Below, piece after piece: positions 11,824 through 12,062 of a stretch of 12,062 bases of DNA; position 1 is the first letter of the stretch; each line of letters starts with the position of its first letter. The position numbers were made by a program, and so were the translations under genes. Below the pieces are notes generated by a model. It was given only the letters and a program-made list of their open reading frames with translations, searched no databases and was not told the origin of the DNA. The stretch is from Patescibacteria group bacterium (GTDB lineage: Bacteria; Patescibacteriota; Patescibacteriia; 2-12-FULL-60-25): the NCBI GenBank assembly GCA_018061485.1, contig JAGOUA010000012.1, positions 5,024 through 17,085 on the forward strand. Reading direction: 5' to 3'.

Positions 11824-11851
11824 GTGCGTTGGTTTTAGGATGCTCCTATCT

Positions 11852-12062
11852 ATGCGCCTCACGTCTCTCCTCACTAAAACGCAAAAAACTGTCTCGCAAG
11901 AGGCGGAATCGATCAACGCGCAGCTCCTTCTTCGTGGAGGGTTTGTGCGTCAAGAAATGGCCGGTGTGTATTCGTGGCTTCCGCTCGGGTTGCGCGTGCT
12001 CCGCAACGTTGAGCGTATTGTACGTGAAGAAATGGACGCGCTTGGCTCGCAAGAGCTATTAA
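11852..12062 (+). CDS. proS: Prolyl-tRNA synthetase, N-terminal part (runs off the window)
   Basis: First 70 residues of a class II prolyl-tRNA synthetase, the cytoplasmic enzyme that charges tRNA-Pro. Diagnostic is the motif 1 region: RGGFVRQEMAGVYSWLPLGL (28-47) followed by RVLRNVERIVREEMDALGSQ (48-67), which matches bacterial ProRS closely. Catalytic motifs 2 and 3 lie beyond the window. Start choice: an in-frame ATG at 11840 exists, but 11852 gives the usual MRLT-type N-terminus, is preceded by T like every other start here, and has AGGA 11 bases upstream, whereas 11840 has no ribosome site. Its leader carries the palindrome described at 11697-11791. The frame is intact to the window edge. 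Confidence 0.93.
   Translation, partial: MRLTSLLTKTQKTVSQEAESINAQLLLRGGFVRQEMAGVYSWLPLGLRVLRNVERIVREEMDALGSQELL

Noticed and set aside
11596..11851. T-box riboswitch upstream of proS
   Set aside because: There is no T-box consensus and no recognisable specifier stem; the hairpins there have another form.

Overview
The window is a ribosomal-protein superoperon from a bacterium that I infer belongs to the Candidate Phyla Radiation (Patescibacteria). The main reasons: the S10/spc gene order is intact, but rpmD (L30) is missing between rpsE and rplO, where only 5 bases separate the two genes; absence of L30 is an established trait of that radiation. S14 is the short four-cysteine zinc form, genes are packed with 1-14 base gaps, several ribosomal proteins carry low-complexity tails, and Shine-Dalgarno sequences are mostly absent. 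The standard code fits: stops are 19 TAA and 2 TAG, with no TGA and no sign of UGA being read as glycine. I cannot name a lower taxon from the sequence alone.

Layout. Positions 1-716 hold no gene I can support. They contain a structured repeat (copy A, about 115-290), a shorter relative (copy C, about 481-575), and a leader just before rplC with a 15-base direct repeat around a hairpin. Positions 717-9725 are one co-directional run: rplC, rplD, rplW, rplB, rpsS, rplV, rpsC, rplP, rpmC, rpsQ, rplN, rplX, rplE, rpsN, rpsH, rplF, rplR, rpsE, rplO. A strong GC-rich hairpin (9729-9763) separates rplO from secY (9774-11039). After secY come a second full copy of the repeat (copy B, about 11046-11221) and an intrinsic terminator (11236-11260), which look like the end of the operon. 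A separately expressed small cysteine-rich, lysine-tailed gene (11344-11595) follows, with the best Shine-Dalgarno in the window and its own terminator. The window ends in the first 70 codons of proS, preceded by a 15-bp perfect palindrome nested inside a larger imperfect inverted repeat.

How the genes work together. The products build the peptidyl-transferase surroundings (L2, L3, L4, L16), the nascent-chain exit (L22, L23, L24, L29), the mRNA entry channel (S3, S5), the decoding head (S14, S19) and the 5S RNP (L5, L18). SecY is the membrane channel that receives chains from the exit tunnel. rpsJ is not directly upstream, and adk, map and infA do not follow secY within the window, so both ends of the usual superoperon are rearranged.

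Most notable observations: (1) all 22 start codons are ATG preceded by T (TATG), while most starts lack a Shine-Dalgarno; (2) a collinear ~175-nt repeat lies on both sides of the operon, with two base-pair-preserving differences suggesting a conserved structure; (3) the small zinc-ribbon-like gene; (4) unusual hairpins before secY and proS.
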